Assembly (NCBI RefSeq): GCF_036865545.1
Contig: NZ_CP142208.1
Coordinates: 1,860,001-1,924,000, forward strand
From: Erwinia sp. E_sp_B01_1
GTDB taxonomy: Bacteria > Pseudomonadota > Gammaproteobacteria > Enterobacterales > Enterobacteriaceae
DNA length: 64,000 bases
Direction: 5' to 3'
The position numbers were made by a program, and so were the translations under genes. The notes under the pieces are model-generated. The model saw only the letters and a program-made list of their open reading frames with translations, did no database searches and had not been told where the DNA came from. Positions 51,417-60,072 of the stretch are shown piece after piece (the first letter of the stretch is position 1; each line of letters opens with the position of its first letter).

Positions 51417-51791
51417 ATGATTTATGTAACAATAGACGGAGATGATGTGGGGCAAAAAATATCCGCATCATATCTTTTTAATAATGTTGAAGAGTTAATT
51501 GAAATAAATAATTTAGTTAATTGTGCAACTTTAAAGATATCTGATATTTTAGCGGAGAATGGTTTTGACGTGATTTTCCGTGCTGCAGATGGAGTGGCTG
51601 CAAGAATAGAAAGTGATTCGGTTGAACTAAGCGAAATATTCGATAAAATTCAAATGATTTCATGTGGAAACATTACGTTCTCAATGGGCTCAGGTAGAAG
51701 TTTGAAAGATTCTTATATAGCTTTAATTACCGCAAAGAGTAATGGGAAGAATCAACATTATAGCTCATTGACTGGAATTAAAAATGTTTAG
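51417..51791 (+). CDS. optS: mCpol minimal CRISPR polymerase, OptS-like (Panoptes)
   Basis: 124 residues forming a minimal Cas10/GGDEF-type palm. Metal-binding acids are in IDGDDVG (Asp 7, Asp 9, Asp 10) and AADGVAAR (Asp 58). The closing part ITFSMGSGRSLKDSYIALITAKSNGKN is the polymerase helix with Lys-Asn as in Cas10. Reported OptS proteins make a cyclic dinucleotide that holds the partner effector inactive. ATG 51417 has AGGAG five bases upstream; a GTG just before is rejected. It overlaps the next gene by eight bases. Low GC contrasts with the CBASS operon, pointing to separate origin. Confidence 0.85.
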   Translation: MIYVTIDGDDVGQKISASYLFNNVEELIEINNLVNCATLKISDILAENGFDVIFRAADGVAARIESDSVELSEIFDKIQMISCGNITFSMGSGRSLKDSYIALITAKSNGKNQHYSSLTGIKNV

Positions 51792-52398
51792 GATTATAAA
51801 TTTCATTAAATTGTTAAGGGTATCAGCGTTTGTAACAACTGTTGTTAGCATTTTGAGTTATCAGTTTCTACATCGGTTTTGGGATAACGACCTTCCATTA
51901 ATAAAAGTAATTAGCATTACTCCTTGGGTTAGTTTTCTAATTGTAATACTACTTACAACTGCTACGACCTCGAGATTCTTTTGGCGCGTACTGAGAAAAT
52001 TTAATAAGGAATTATATCCAGATTTAAACGGTAGTTGGGTAGGAGAGATAACTACTGAGGGAAACATGATTATTAGAGCGCAAGCAACAATAAAGCAAAC
52101 TTTGCTCAAAACAGAAATAATAATGCACACAGAAACCTCAAAATCAGTAACGCTTGAAACAACTCCTTCTGTTGATAGTGGTCAGTGTAAACTTTATTAT
52201 GTTTATAGATCTATACCAAAGGATCCTGCAAGGCAACCTTACACAGGCTCCACTGTATTTGATGTTAGATCTAAAAAAGTAGATTCGTCTTATATTCTCG
52301 AGCTATCAGGTTCTTATTTCACTGATAGAAAAACAATTGGTCGTGTAAGGTTAGAGCAGGAAAGTAAAGACATACATAAGGATGTTTCATTCTATTAA
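51784..52398 (+). CDS. optE: 2TM-beta (SMODS-associated) effector, OptE-like (Panoptes)
   Basis: 204 residues. Two membrane segments (about 11-29 and 45-67), then a beta-strand domain from residue 78 opening YPDLNGSWVGEI, the hallmark of Cap15-type 2TM-beta effectors. Cap15 relatives disrupt the inner membrane when signalled. In Panoptes the same fold is held off by the nucleotide and acts when it is lost. It overlaps optS by eight bases and is translated with it. The pair is complete. Confidence 0.85.
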   Translation: MFRIINFIKLLRVSAFVTTVVSILSYQFLHRFWDNDLPLIKVISITPWVSFLIVILLTTATTSRFFWRVLRKFNKELYPDLNGSWVGEITTEGNMIIRAQATIKQTLLKTEIIMHTETSKSVTLETTPSVDSGQCKLYYVYRSIPKDPARQPYTGSTVFDVRSKKVDSSYILELSGSYFTDRKTIGRVRLEQESKDIHKDVSFY

Positions 52399-52550
52399 AT
52401 TAATACTTATTTAATTTTCTCGTGACAACAGAATTATAAATTTGTCTGATTGGTTTAGCAAGGCTGTTAGGGAGGTTGCATTCACTTCAATTTCACCCCC
52501 TCCCAGTTAACTAAAGCCGTGTTCGCGGGTTCAGTCGGTCTAGCACTTTA

Positions 52551-53249
52551 TTAGTGTTTTAGTTTTTTGATTAATTTCTCGGCTATTTCGATACCTAATT
52601 CGATACGCTTCATGTCGATATTTTCTGACGTAGAATGTACTTGGGAATTTCGAATTAAGCGTAACTCGGTAAGCTGGTTGATATCAGTGATTTCCAACAC
52701 ACCCTCACGTTTTGCCATTTCCCATTTAAACGTATGGCCGGTATCTACACCAGAAGCCTCGAGTATTTTACGAACTAATGTCTCTACTTCGTTAAATAGT
52801 AATATAAGGTTTTCTAGCGTGGCCTCGGTGCCTTTTTGAACAATCATTACACCAAATAAATTATTCAATAAAACGGCTGCTATTTGCCGATAAGCATTTA
52901 GGTATCGTCTATCAACGGCTAAACCAGTTCCATCATGATATAGCCGATTTCTAATGCGATGATAATGCTCTATGTCACCATCATCCAAACCAGCTAATTT
53001 TGACTGAGCTTTGTTGAACAAAAGATCAACCATCCTTGGAAAACTATTACCTGCATCTTCAACTTCTTTTCGCTGGAATTTTACTCCTGATATTTTTTCT
53101 GGAAGAGATAGAAAAGTTCTGATGGATGTCTCAACTGAATTATCAACACTAATGAAGGCAATTCTGCTATCAAAAGCTGTCTCTAGTTTGAGGTGCGAAT
53201 CAGCATGTCTTAACAACTCTAGTGATCCGGATGCCCAAGTTTTTTCCAT
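52551..53249 (-). CDS. Tandem HEPN-like protein, candidate RNase
   Basis: 232 residues, unnamed. Two helical halves each carry the HEPN ribonuclease motif RNxxxH: RIRNRLYHDG (Arg 100, His 105) and RLIRNSQVHS (Arg 200, His 205), exactly 100 residues apart. HEPN proteins are common toxins and defence RNases. ATG 53249 (MEKTWASGSL) has AAGAG upstream; a frame to 53309 is an extension. It is convergent with optE at a distance of about 150 bases and lies between it and the integrase relic. No antitoxin partner is seen. Function inferred. Confidence 0.7.
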   Translation of the reverse strand: MEKTWASGSLELLRHADSHLKLETAFDSRIAFISVDNSVETSIRTFLSLPEKISGVKFQRKEVEDAGNSFPRMVDLLFNKAQSKLAGLDDGDIEHYHRIRNRLYHDGTGLAVDRRYLNAYRQIAAVLLNNLFGVMIVQKGTEATLENLILLFNEVETLVRKILEASGVDTGHTFKWEMAKREGVLEITDINQLTELRLIRNSQVHSTSENIDMKRIELGIEIAEKLIKKLKH

Positions 53250-53585
53250 ATTCGATCTCTTATTTGTGAACCTAAATTTTATTCTGCAGAAAGATCTGCA
53301 CTTAAGCACTGACTTTTCCGTTCTTGTAAGTTTAATAAGCAGAACATTACATTGCTATATCAAAACTTACAATGAATTATAGATACAGCTTAAATTTTCT
53401 TAAGTAGCTAATATAGGTTAAACTATCTAACAAGCAATAGAAGCATCTAGATACGAACAGGACATAATTATAGCATTGATGACTTAGCCAAGAGTTAGGA
53501 ATGTCTGCTTCGGGTTCTAAAGTGGACTCGGAAGGATGCTCGGCTATGAGTTATATCGTTGTGGTCCAGTAGATGCAATTGGTTT
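53250..53585. other. Gap before the integrase relic
   Basis: About 335 bases, AT-rich, no gene. Holds hairpin copy 4 at 53503-53527. Confidence 0.5.
53503..53527. repeat. Dispersed hairpin copy 4
   Basis: GTCTGCTT, loop CGGGTTCTA, AAGTGGAC. The most decayed of the four copies. Confidence 0.55.
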
Positions 53586-54762
53586 TTATTTGAATGCTGT
53601 CATCCATGCGTCTAGTTTATCAGCCCATTCCTGCATCATCACTTTACGCTCATCAAGATAAGTTGCATGGTTGTACGTGCGACGAACATTGTTGGTATCA
53701 GCGTGCGCAAGTTGGGCCTCAATAGCGTCAGGTCGATAGCCCATTTCGTTTAAACGCGTACTTCCTGTAGTTCTGGTTGCATGGGGCTATAAATGCCACT
53801 CCAGCCGAGGCTTTTTAGTAGCTGGCGCAGGGAGTGCGATGTCATTGGACCTTTCGGATTATCCCTGCCCGGAAAAAGGTGCTGTCGATGCCCGGTTAAT
53901 CCCTGTAGTGTTCTGAGCATGTTGACAGCCTGGGAGGGAAGGGGAATAACGTGTTCTCTGCGGGCTTTCATTCGCGTTGACGGAATAGTCCACAGTGCGT
54001 TATCGAGATCGAATTCTGTCCATTCTGCCTCAGTTACTTCGGCTGGTCGCGCCAGCGTCCACCACATAAGCCACATGCAATAGTTAACCTGGTATGAGCC
54101 GCGACTGTTGTCAAAACAGCTTAATAGTTTCCCGATTTGCTGCGGATTCAATGCCTGTTTGTGCTGCGTTTTGTTTGCCGGAATCGCCTTACGCACCGGC
54201 CAGACAGGATCGCTATCTGCTCTGAGCGTCGCCACCGCCAGCTCAAAAAACGGATGAAATGGTGCGGCGGGCTTCAGCGGCAACGGTCGGAGCGCCGCGC
54301 TTAGCCGTTTCCTGAAGAATTTTAAGAATGTGGTGCGGGGTGATTTCCCTGATAGGAAGTTTCCCGATGGCGGGGAAAACTACACGCTCAAGCATATCAA
54401 GGCGGCGAGTTTTGGTGATTTCGGCCCAGTCTTTCATCTGCAACCACTCTTTGGCGATCAGCTCAAAGGTGTTGGATGCGTCGTTGACCTTGCGAATCTT
54501 ATTTAACTGGCGAGCCTGTGTCGGGCTATCTCCATTCGCGACTTGTTTACGCGCTTGCTCACATTTCTCGCGAGCTTCGGCAAGTTTGACCGTCGGATAC
54601 TCACCCAACGCGAACATGCTGGATTTGCCGTTGAGTTTAAACCGATAGCGCCATTGCCTTTTTGCCGTTGGGTTTCACTTCGAGTTAAAGACCATTGAAG
54701 TCATTGAGTCGAGAAAGTTTTTCTTTCGGCTTAGCAGTGCGGCATTGCGTATCGGTGAGCAT
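53586..54762 (-). pseudogene. P4-type tyrosine integrase, multiply broken
   Basis: The N terminus MLTDTQCRTAKPKEKLS, the core EYPTVKLAEAREKCEQARKQVANG, LARPAEVTEAEWTEFDLDN and the end AQLAHADTNNVRRTYNHATYLDE (with its Tyr) are recognisable across frames. Lesions seen: stop TAA near 54685, a frame break near 54657, a T6 run at 54245-54250 that is one too long, and a C4 run at 53783-53786 that is one too short. The catalytic Arg-to-Tyr part is therefore split and the island cannot move itself. Confidence 0.88.
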
Positions 54763-54790
54763 AACAGGGCCTTATTTATTATACCGTTAT

Positions 54791-54842
54791 TGTACTCACT
54801 TAAAATGAAGATGGAAGAATGTTGTACTCATCCATGTACTCA
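54791..54842. repeat. Three TGTACTCA repeats beside the integrase
   Basis: TGTACTCA at 54791-54798, 54823-54830 and 54835-54842, same orientation, between the integrase start and the right repeat. They could be arm-type integrase sites. Confidence 0.6.
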
Positions 54843-54886
54843 TTTTTGACAGCGTTGTTATGAGATGAGTTGAGACGCTATGAAAT

Positions 54887-54909
54887 GAAAAATCCACGCA
54901 ATTGCGTGG
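54887..54909 (-). repeat. Right copy of the 23-bp repeat and ychF terminator
   Basis: GAAAAATCCACGC followed by AATTGCGTGG; one mismatch with 37498-37520. A 26-base perfect palindrome spans 54889-54914 and ends with T-run on the minus strand, so it also serves as ychF terminator. Confidence 0.7.
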
Positions 54910-54972
54910 ATTTTATAGTTTTTTGCGATCCTGATGAGATTCAGTGAAACCTCATGAGACAACAAAACTAAT

Positions 54973-56064
54973 TTAGACGTTAAACAGGAAGTTCATCACG
55001 TCGCCATCTTTCACGATGTACTCTTTGCCTTCAGAGCGCATTTTGCCGGCTTCTTTCGCGCCCTGCTCGCCCTTATAGGTAATGTAGTCATCAAAGCCGA
55101 TGGTTTGAGCGCGGATAAAGCCTTTCTCGAAGTCGGTATGGATTTTACCGGCTGCCTGAGGAGCGGTAGCGCCAACGGGAATGGTCCAGGCACGCACTTC
55201 TTTTACGCCAGCGGTGAAGTAAGTCTGCAGATTCAGCAGCGAGTAACCGGCACGGATTACGCGGTTCAGGCCTGGCTCTTCAATACCCAGCTCGGCCATA
55301 AACTCTTCACGATCAGCATCGTCCAGTTCGGCGATGTCAGATTCAACGGCTGCGCACACTGGTACTACTACTGAACCTTCTTTCTCGGCAATCGCACGCA
55401 CCTGATCCAGATACGGGTTATTTTCAAAACCGTCTTCGTTCACGTTGGCGATGTACATGGTTGGCTTCAGGGTCAGGAAGCTCAGATAGCGGATAGCCGC
55501 TTTCTCATCATCACTGAGATCCAGTGAACGCAGCATGCCCGCTTCAGAGAGGTGGGGCAGGCATTTTTCCAGCGCAGCCTGTTCAACTTTAGCGTCTTTG
55601 TCGCCACCTTTGGCACGCTTCTGAACACGCTGCAGCGCACGTTCGCAGGTATCAAGGTCAGAGAGAGCCAGCTCGGTGTTGATCACGTCGATATCGTCAG
55701 CCGGATCGACTTTGTTGTTCACGTGAATGATGTTGTCATTTTCAAAACAACGCACCACGTGGCCGATAGCTTCAGTTTCGCGGATGTTGGTCAGGAACTG
55801 GTTGCCCAGGCCTTCACCTTTGGACGCGCCTTTTACCAGGCCTGCGATATCCACAAATTCCATGGTGGTAGGCAAAATGCGCTGAGGCTTAACTATTTCC
55901 GCCAGCTGATCCAGACGGGAATCAGGCATAGGTACCACGCCGGTATTCGGTTCAATGGTACAGAACGGGAAGTTAGCCGCTTCGATGCCCGCTTTGGTTA
56001 ACGCATTGAACAGGGTGGATTTCCCGACGTTTGGCAGGCCCACAATACCGCATTTGAATCCCAT
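54973..56064 (-). CDS. ychF: Redox-regulated ATPase YchF (Obg-related)
   Basis: 363 residues, an ancient P-loop protein that binds ATP better than GTP and associates with ribosomes. P-loop [14 protein letters not shown] at residues 8-21, the switch region [17 protein letters not shown] and a C-terminal TGS-type domain ([28 protein letters not shown]). AGGTGA upstream of ATG 56064. In E. coli it follows pth directly; here a SulP transporter and EAL-like protein lie between. Confidence 0.96.
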   Translation of the reverse strand: MGFKCGIVGLPNVGKSTLFNALTKAGIEAANFPFCTIEPNTGVVPMPDSRLDQLAEIVKPQRILPTTMEFVDIAGLVKGASKGEGLGNQFLTNIRETEAIGHVVRCFENDNIIHVNNKVDPADDIDVINTELALSDLDTCERALQRVQKRAKGGDKDAKVEQAALEKCLPHLSEAGMLRSLDLSDDEKAAIRYLSFLTLKPTMYIANVNEDGFENNPYLDQVRAIAEKEGSVVVPVCAAVESDIAELDDADREEFMAELGIEEPGLNRVIRAGYSLLNLQTYFTAGVKEVRAWTIPVGATAPQAAGKIHTDFEKGFIRAQTIGFDDYITYKGEQGAKEAGKMRSEGKEYIVKDGDVMNFLFNV

Positions 56065-56513
56065 GTTTACATCACCTTAATTGCTTGATAACCCGTGAAA
56101 ACACGCCTCACAGGTTGGTCTGAGTTATTTAACACTAAAAGTTATCGCGTATTATACACGGAATTATCGGCTGAATGACCCTGATTTATCCCCGGCAGCC
56201 AGGCCAGGATACTCTGCTCCCGGCAGGGAGAGGGGAATCCTCATTTTCTCTGCTGATGCCTGGGCCAGAATGGCCATTTAGTCGCCTGGTTTTATCAGCC
56301 GCAGCGGGGGATAAGGGTTGAGATCTGCCTCACATTTCCCGATACTGACTTATCTTTACGGTCGAGATCGCCTCTCATGCACTGCACGCAGCTTACGCCG
56401 CCCTGAGTTTTTATCCTGCCAGCAACCACTGTTGCGCCTCTCATCTTCCTGATGAGTTTTTTTGCGCCCGCTAGCGGTGCAGGATGTCACCTGAATAATG
56501 ATAACTGGAAAAT
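56065..56513. other. Divergent gap between ychF and the SulP gene
   Basis: About 450 bases, no gene. Promoters for both neighbours are expected; none can be assigned with confidence. Confidence 0.4.
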
Positions 56514-57992
56514 ATGATGTTTAATTTGAATTTCAGAGCTGCCGACGTCAAAAACGACGTGCTGGCTGGCGCTGTCGTCTCCGTGGCGCTGATCCCGGAA
56601 GCCACGGCCTTTTCACTGCTGGCCGGGCTGTCACCGACTATCGGTCTGCATACCGCATTTATGCTGGGCCTGGTTACCGCCTTATTCGGGGGTAAGCCGG
56701 GCATGATCTCCGGTGCGGCCGGGTCGATTGTGGTGGTGTTGGTCAGTCTGATCCAGACACACGGCTATGAATATGTGCTGCTGGCAACCATCTTTGCTGG
56801 CGTGATCCAGCTGGCCATTGGCCTGTTCCGGCTGGGCAAATTCATCCGCCTCGTGCCGCAACCGGCTATTTACGGTTTCGTCAACGGTCTGGCTATCGTT
56901 ATCGCGCTGGCACAAATTCCGATGATTAAAAATCAGGGGCCATTAATGTACGCACTGGTTGCTCTGGCGATGCTGATTGTCTGGCTTTTCCCTAAATTTA
57001 CCAAGGTCATTCCCGGCTCGCTGGCCGCGTTAATTGCCATCAGTGCTATAGCTATTGGCTTTGGTCTTGATACTAAAAGGGTTGGCGATCTGGCCGATAT
57101 TTCCGGAACGCTGCCGATGTTCCATCTGCCAGAAGCCCCTCTAAGCTGGGAAACACTGAAGATTGTGCTGCCTTATTCGGTGATTATCGCTTTAGTGGGT
57201 CTGATAGAATCGCTGTTAACGCTGGCCGTTCTTGACGAGATGGGCAGCAAGAAAGGCGATGGTAATAAAGAGTGCGTGGCGCAGGGCATAGGTAACACAA
57301 TATGCGGCTTCTTCGGCAGCTTCGCGGGTTGTGCGATGATCGGACAGTCGATTATCAACTTCACTTCAGGTGGCAGAGGACGTATCTCTAATCTGGTGGG
57401 GGCCATCCTGCTGATCCTGTTTGTGGTCAGCCTGTCGAAATATATCGCCTTGCTTCCAGTCGCGGCATTAGCAGGCATTATGTTCGTGGTTTGCATTAAT
57501 ACCTTCGAATGGAGTTCGCTGAGACGCCTGAAGCGTATGCCAAAACCGGATGCGGTCATTATGATTGCCGTGACGATTGTCACTATCTATACCGATTTGG
57601 CGATGGCGGTGATTTTCGGCGTAATAATTTCGGCGCTGGTTTTTGCCTGGCAACATGCGCGCATCACCATTCTTTCTCAGGAACAAGGCGACGAACAGAA
57701 GACTGTCAGGCTTGAAGGTCCGCTGTTTTTCGGCTCGGTGGCCAGCTTTCATGAGCTGTTTCATCCGGAGAAAGATCCGCAGAACGTGGTGATAGATTTT
57801 GCCCGAACGCGGGTGATGGATTCCAGCGGCGTTGAAGCTATAGATAAATTAACGGCCCGTTATCTGGAAGCGGGTAAAAGCGTGCGGTTACGGCACCTCA
57901 GTGAAGATTGCATCGGATTACTGAAGCAGGCAGGCCCTTTTTGTAGTCACGAGCTCGACGATCCTGACTATAAAGTTGCTTCCGATCGGTAA
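56514..57992 (+). CDS. SulP-family anion transporter with STAS domain
   Basis: 492 residues, about eleven membrane segments. SulP landmarks are ALIPEATAFSLLAGLSPTIGLHTAF, FVNGLAIVIALAQIP and the C-terminal STAS domain (residues 395-485, VIDFARTRVMDSSGVEAIDKL). It resembles the bicarbonate/sulfate/dicarboxylate group. E. coli DauA (559 residues) sits between prs and ychH; this shorter protein lies between ychF and pth, so it is not a simple orthologue. The substrate is unknown. Confidence 0.85.
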   Translation: MMFNLNFRAADVKNDVLAGAVVSVALIPEATAFSLLAGLSPTIGLHTAFMLGLVTALFGGKPGMISGAAGSIVVVLVSLIQTHGYEYVLLATIFAGVIQLAIGLFRLGKFIRLVPQPAIYGFVNGLAIVIALAQIPMIKNQGPLMYALVALAMLIVWLFPKFTKVIPGSLAALIAISAIAIGFGLDTKRVGDLADISGTLPMFHLPEAPLSWETLKIVLPYSVIIALVGLIESLLTLAVLDEMGSKKGDGNKECVAQGIGNTICGFFGSFAGCAMIGQSIINFTSGGRGRISNLVGAILLILFVVSLSKYIALLPVAALAGIMFVVCINTFEWSSLRRLKRMPKPDAVIMIAVTIVTIYTDLAMAVIFGVIISALVFAWQHARITILSQEQGDEQKTVRLEGPLFFGSVASFHELFHPEKDPQNVVIDFARTRVMDSSGVEAIDKLTARYLEAGKSVRLRHLSEDCIGLLKQAGPFCSHELDDPDYKVASDR

Positions 57993-58135
57993 TCAGCTTT
58001 AAAGCTGACGCCTGACCTGCCGATAACCTGGTAAAATCGTCGTATTGATTCGCTGTTTTGCAGAATGAACGTCTATGTTTTATCTGTACGACGATTTTTA
58101 GCACTGGCAGGAAGCCTAAACTCTGGCATAAAGGC

Positions 58136-58765
58136 ATGATAACAAACTACACCTGGATTCCTGTTCACACCCTGAGCGGTGAACTTATCGCACTGGATCT
58201 TAAGCAGGGCGAAATACAACAGCAGCAGGACCCGGAAAACTGTTTACTGGATCGACTGCTGACAATTGAACAGCACGCAGACTATTTTCAGCAGCACGGT
58301 CTGTTGTGCTCATTGACGATCAATTTCCAGCTGGCAAGGGTGGTCTCTGAATCGGTATTTATTCAGCAAATACTGGGTCAGTTACCTTTTGTGCGCTTAA
58401 AGCTGTCAGAAGATTTTCCTAATCTGCATGATGGCCCCAACAATCCTTTATTGCGGACGCTGCTTGAGCAGCTGAACATTTTGTGGCTGGATGATTTGGG
58501 GGCTGGCGATGCCAATCTTCATGCTCTTCAGTCGAGGATGTTTGAAGCGGTAAAGCTGGATCGGCAGTTCTTTCAGGAGAATGTGTCCAAACCCTGGTTC
58601 AGTGTTCTGATTGCTAATATCCGCCGGTACACCAACCGGGTGATAGTGGCAGGGGTGGAAGGCAACGTGCAGTTCGATAAACTTATCGACAATAAAATCT
58701 GGGGCGTGCAGGGCTATTATTTACCGGAAATGGAAATGACGGCGCTCACCAGTCGTAGCTTGTAA
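58136..58765 (+). CDS. EAL-like protein, YdiV/RflP-type
   Basis: About 209 residues. An EAL fold with decayed catalytic motifs: ELIALDL where EALxR is expected, WLDDLGAG where DDFGTG is expected, and a late EGN. It resembles E. coli YdiV (FIELLINENYPHL compared with FVRLKLSEDFPNL; NLGAGNST compared with DLGAGDAN). YdiV binds FlhD and blocks flagellar genes without degrading c-di-GMP. The same role here is inferred. The start is uncertain (ATG 58136 or an earlier TTG). Confidence 0.7.
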   Translation: MITNYTWIPVHTLSGELIALDLKQGEIQQQQDPENCLLDRLLTIEQHADYFQQHGLLCSLTINFQLARVVSESVFIQQILGQLPFVRLKLSEDFPNLHDGPNNPLLRTLLEQLNILWLDDLGAGDANLHALQSRMFEAVKLDRQFFQENVSKPWFSVLIANIRRYTNRVIVAGVEGNVQFDKLIDNKIWGVQGYYLPEMEMTALTSRSL

Positions 58766-58819
58766 GAGGGCAGCAAGGTCATGATGGCGACAGACTGACC
58801 TTGCCCTTCTCTTATTTCG

Positions 58820-59407
58820 CTATTCTGCTTTGTAACTGTGCAGGCGGTTCATCGCTTTTAAACGATCTTCCTTCAGCCAGACCTCTGTGCAGCGTGCAGC
58901 TTCATCCACGGCATTATCAATCAACGCCTGTTCGGCTGACTGCGGCTTACCCAGTACAAAACCCACCACTTTATTACGATCGCCCGGATGGCCGATACCA
59001 ATACGCAAACGATGAAAGTCGGCGGTGTTGCCCAGTTTGCTGATGATATCCTTCAGGCCATTGTGCCCGCCGTGTCCGCCGCCCTGTTTGAATTTAGCCA
59101 CGCCCGGCGGTAAATCCAGCTCATCGTGCGCCACCAGAATCTCCTCTGGCGTAATGCGATAGAACGTCGCCATTGCCGCAACAGCCTTGCCGCTGAGGTT
59201 CATGAACGTCGTGGGAACCAGCAGCCGTACATCTTCTCCGCCGACGTTCAGTCGGGCGGTGTAGCCGTAAAATTTACTCTCTTCTTTTAACCGCTGATTG
59301 TGACGCTGCGCCAGTAAATCAACGTACCAGGCTCCCGCATTATGGCGGGTGGCGGCATACTCTGCGCCGGGATTGGCAAGGCCCACAATCAGTTTAATGC
59401 TGCTCAC
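58820..59407 (-). CDS. pth: Peptidyl-tRNA hydrolase Pth
   Basis: Frees tRNA from stalled peptidyl-tRNA; essential. Full family sequence: [24 protein letters not shown] (catalytic His 20 region), [18 protein letters not shown] and [13 protein letters not shown] at 59407 gives 195 residues, as in E. coli (194); a frame to 59476 adds an unrelated leader. It heads toward ychF as in E. coli, but other genes intervene. Confidence 0.96.
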   Translation of the reverse strand: MSSIKLIVGLANPGAEYAATRHNAGAWYVDLLAQRHNQRLKEESKFYGYTARLNVGGEDVRLLVPTTFMNLSGKAVAAMATFYRITPEEILVAHDELDLPPGVAKFKQGGGHGGHNGLKDIISKLGNTADFHRLRIGIGHPGDRNKVVGFVLGKPQSAEQALIDNAVDEAARCTEVWLKEDRLKAMNRLHSYKAE

Positions 59408-59684
59408 GTTTCTGTTTTTCCTGAGGAGTGCAGTGGAGAAGGGGACTAGTGTACTTTGACCGACAGAAGAACTCAAAATTGCGCTCGGGCCGGTAACAGA
59501 TTTGCACTAATACCCCAGGGTGATAATGCAAAATCTATAGAAATTCAGCGGCTTGGACGTAAAGTTTTGTCAAACTTTAAGTAACAATTGTGATCGGCCC
59601 CGCACCGGCCAGCCTTTCTATTGCATAAACTTATGACATCTGAGCACAGGAACGGGCTCTTTATCTGCAAACTGGAGGGGAATG

Positions 59685-59966
59685 ATGAAACGTAAACAAG
59701 CCGACTTTACCGGTAATGCGTTAATGATATTCGGGCTGGTGGTCATGGTAGTGGGTGTCGGGTATTCGGTGCTGAACCAGCTACCTCAGCTTCAACTGCC
59801 GCAGTTTATGGTTCACGGGGCCATCTTCAGTATTTTTATTGGCGCCCTGTTATGGCTGGTAGGGGCCCGAATCAGCGGGCGGGAGAAAGTCTGCGATCGC
59901 TATTACTGGGTACGTCACTTTGGCGACAAGCGCTGCCGCAGGGACAACGGTCACCATCACCACTAA
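59685..59966 (+). CDS. ychH: YchH family membrane protein
   Basis: 93 residues, two membrane segments (about 10-30 and 42-62) and a basic tail (CDRYYWVRHFGDKRCRRD). Very close to E. coli YchH, a small stress-linked inner-membrane protein whose molecular role is unknown. ATG 59685 (MKRKQADF) is chosen by homology, after GGAGGGG; ATG 59682 is possible. Divergent from pth, as in E. coli. Confidence 0.92.
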   Translation: MKRKQADFTGNALMIFGLVVMVVGVGYSVLNQLPQLQLPQFMVHGAIFSIFIGALLWLVGARISGREKVCDRYYWVRHFGDKRCRRDNGHHHH

Positions 59967-60010
59967 ACGCCTCACCGGCGGCCCAGGGTTCAGAGTCCGG
60001 ATGGGCATAT

Positions 60011-60041
60011 AAAAAGGCTGACGCAACGAGCGTCAGCCTTT
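60011..60041. terminator. Terminator after ychH
   Basis: AAAGGCTGACGC / GCGTCAGCCTTT with a five-base loop; A-run before and T-rich after. Between convergent ychH and GGDEF genes, so usable from both sides. Confidence 0.9.
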
Positions 60042-60072
60042 AGTTTGTCGGTTTTTCAGCAATTGTGGCCGT

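Noticed and set aside
42361..53527. CRISPR array from the repeated GTCCGCTT hairpins
   Set aside because: Copies are kilobases apart, degenerate and without spacers; no cas1/cas2 genes. The mCpol gene is not by itself a CRISPR system.
53586..54972. tRNA gene as attachment site for the integrase
   Set aside because: No cloverleaf or CCA-ended arm could be found next to the integrase or ychF.
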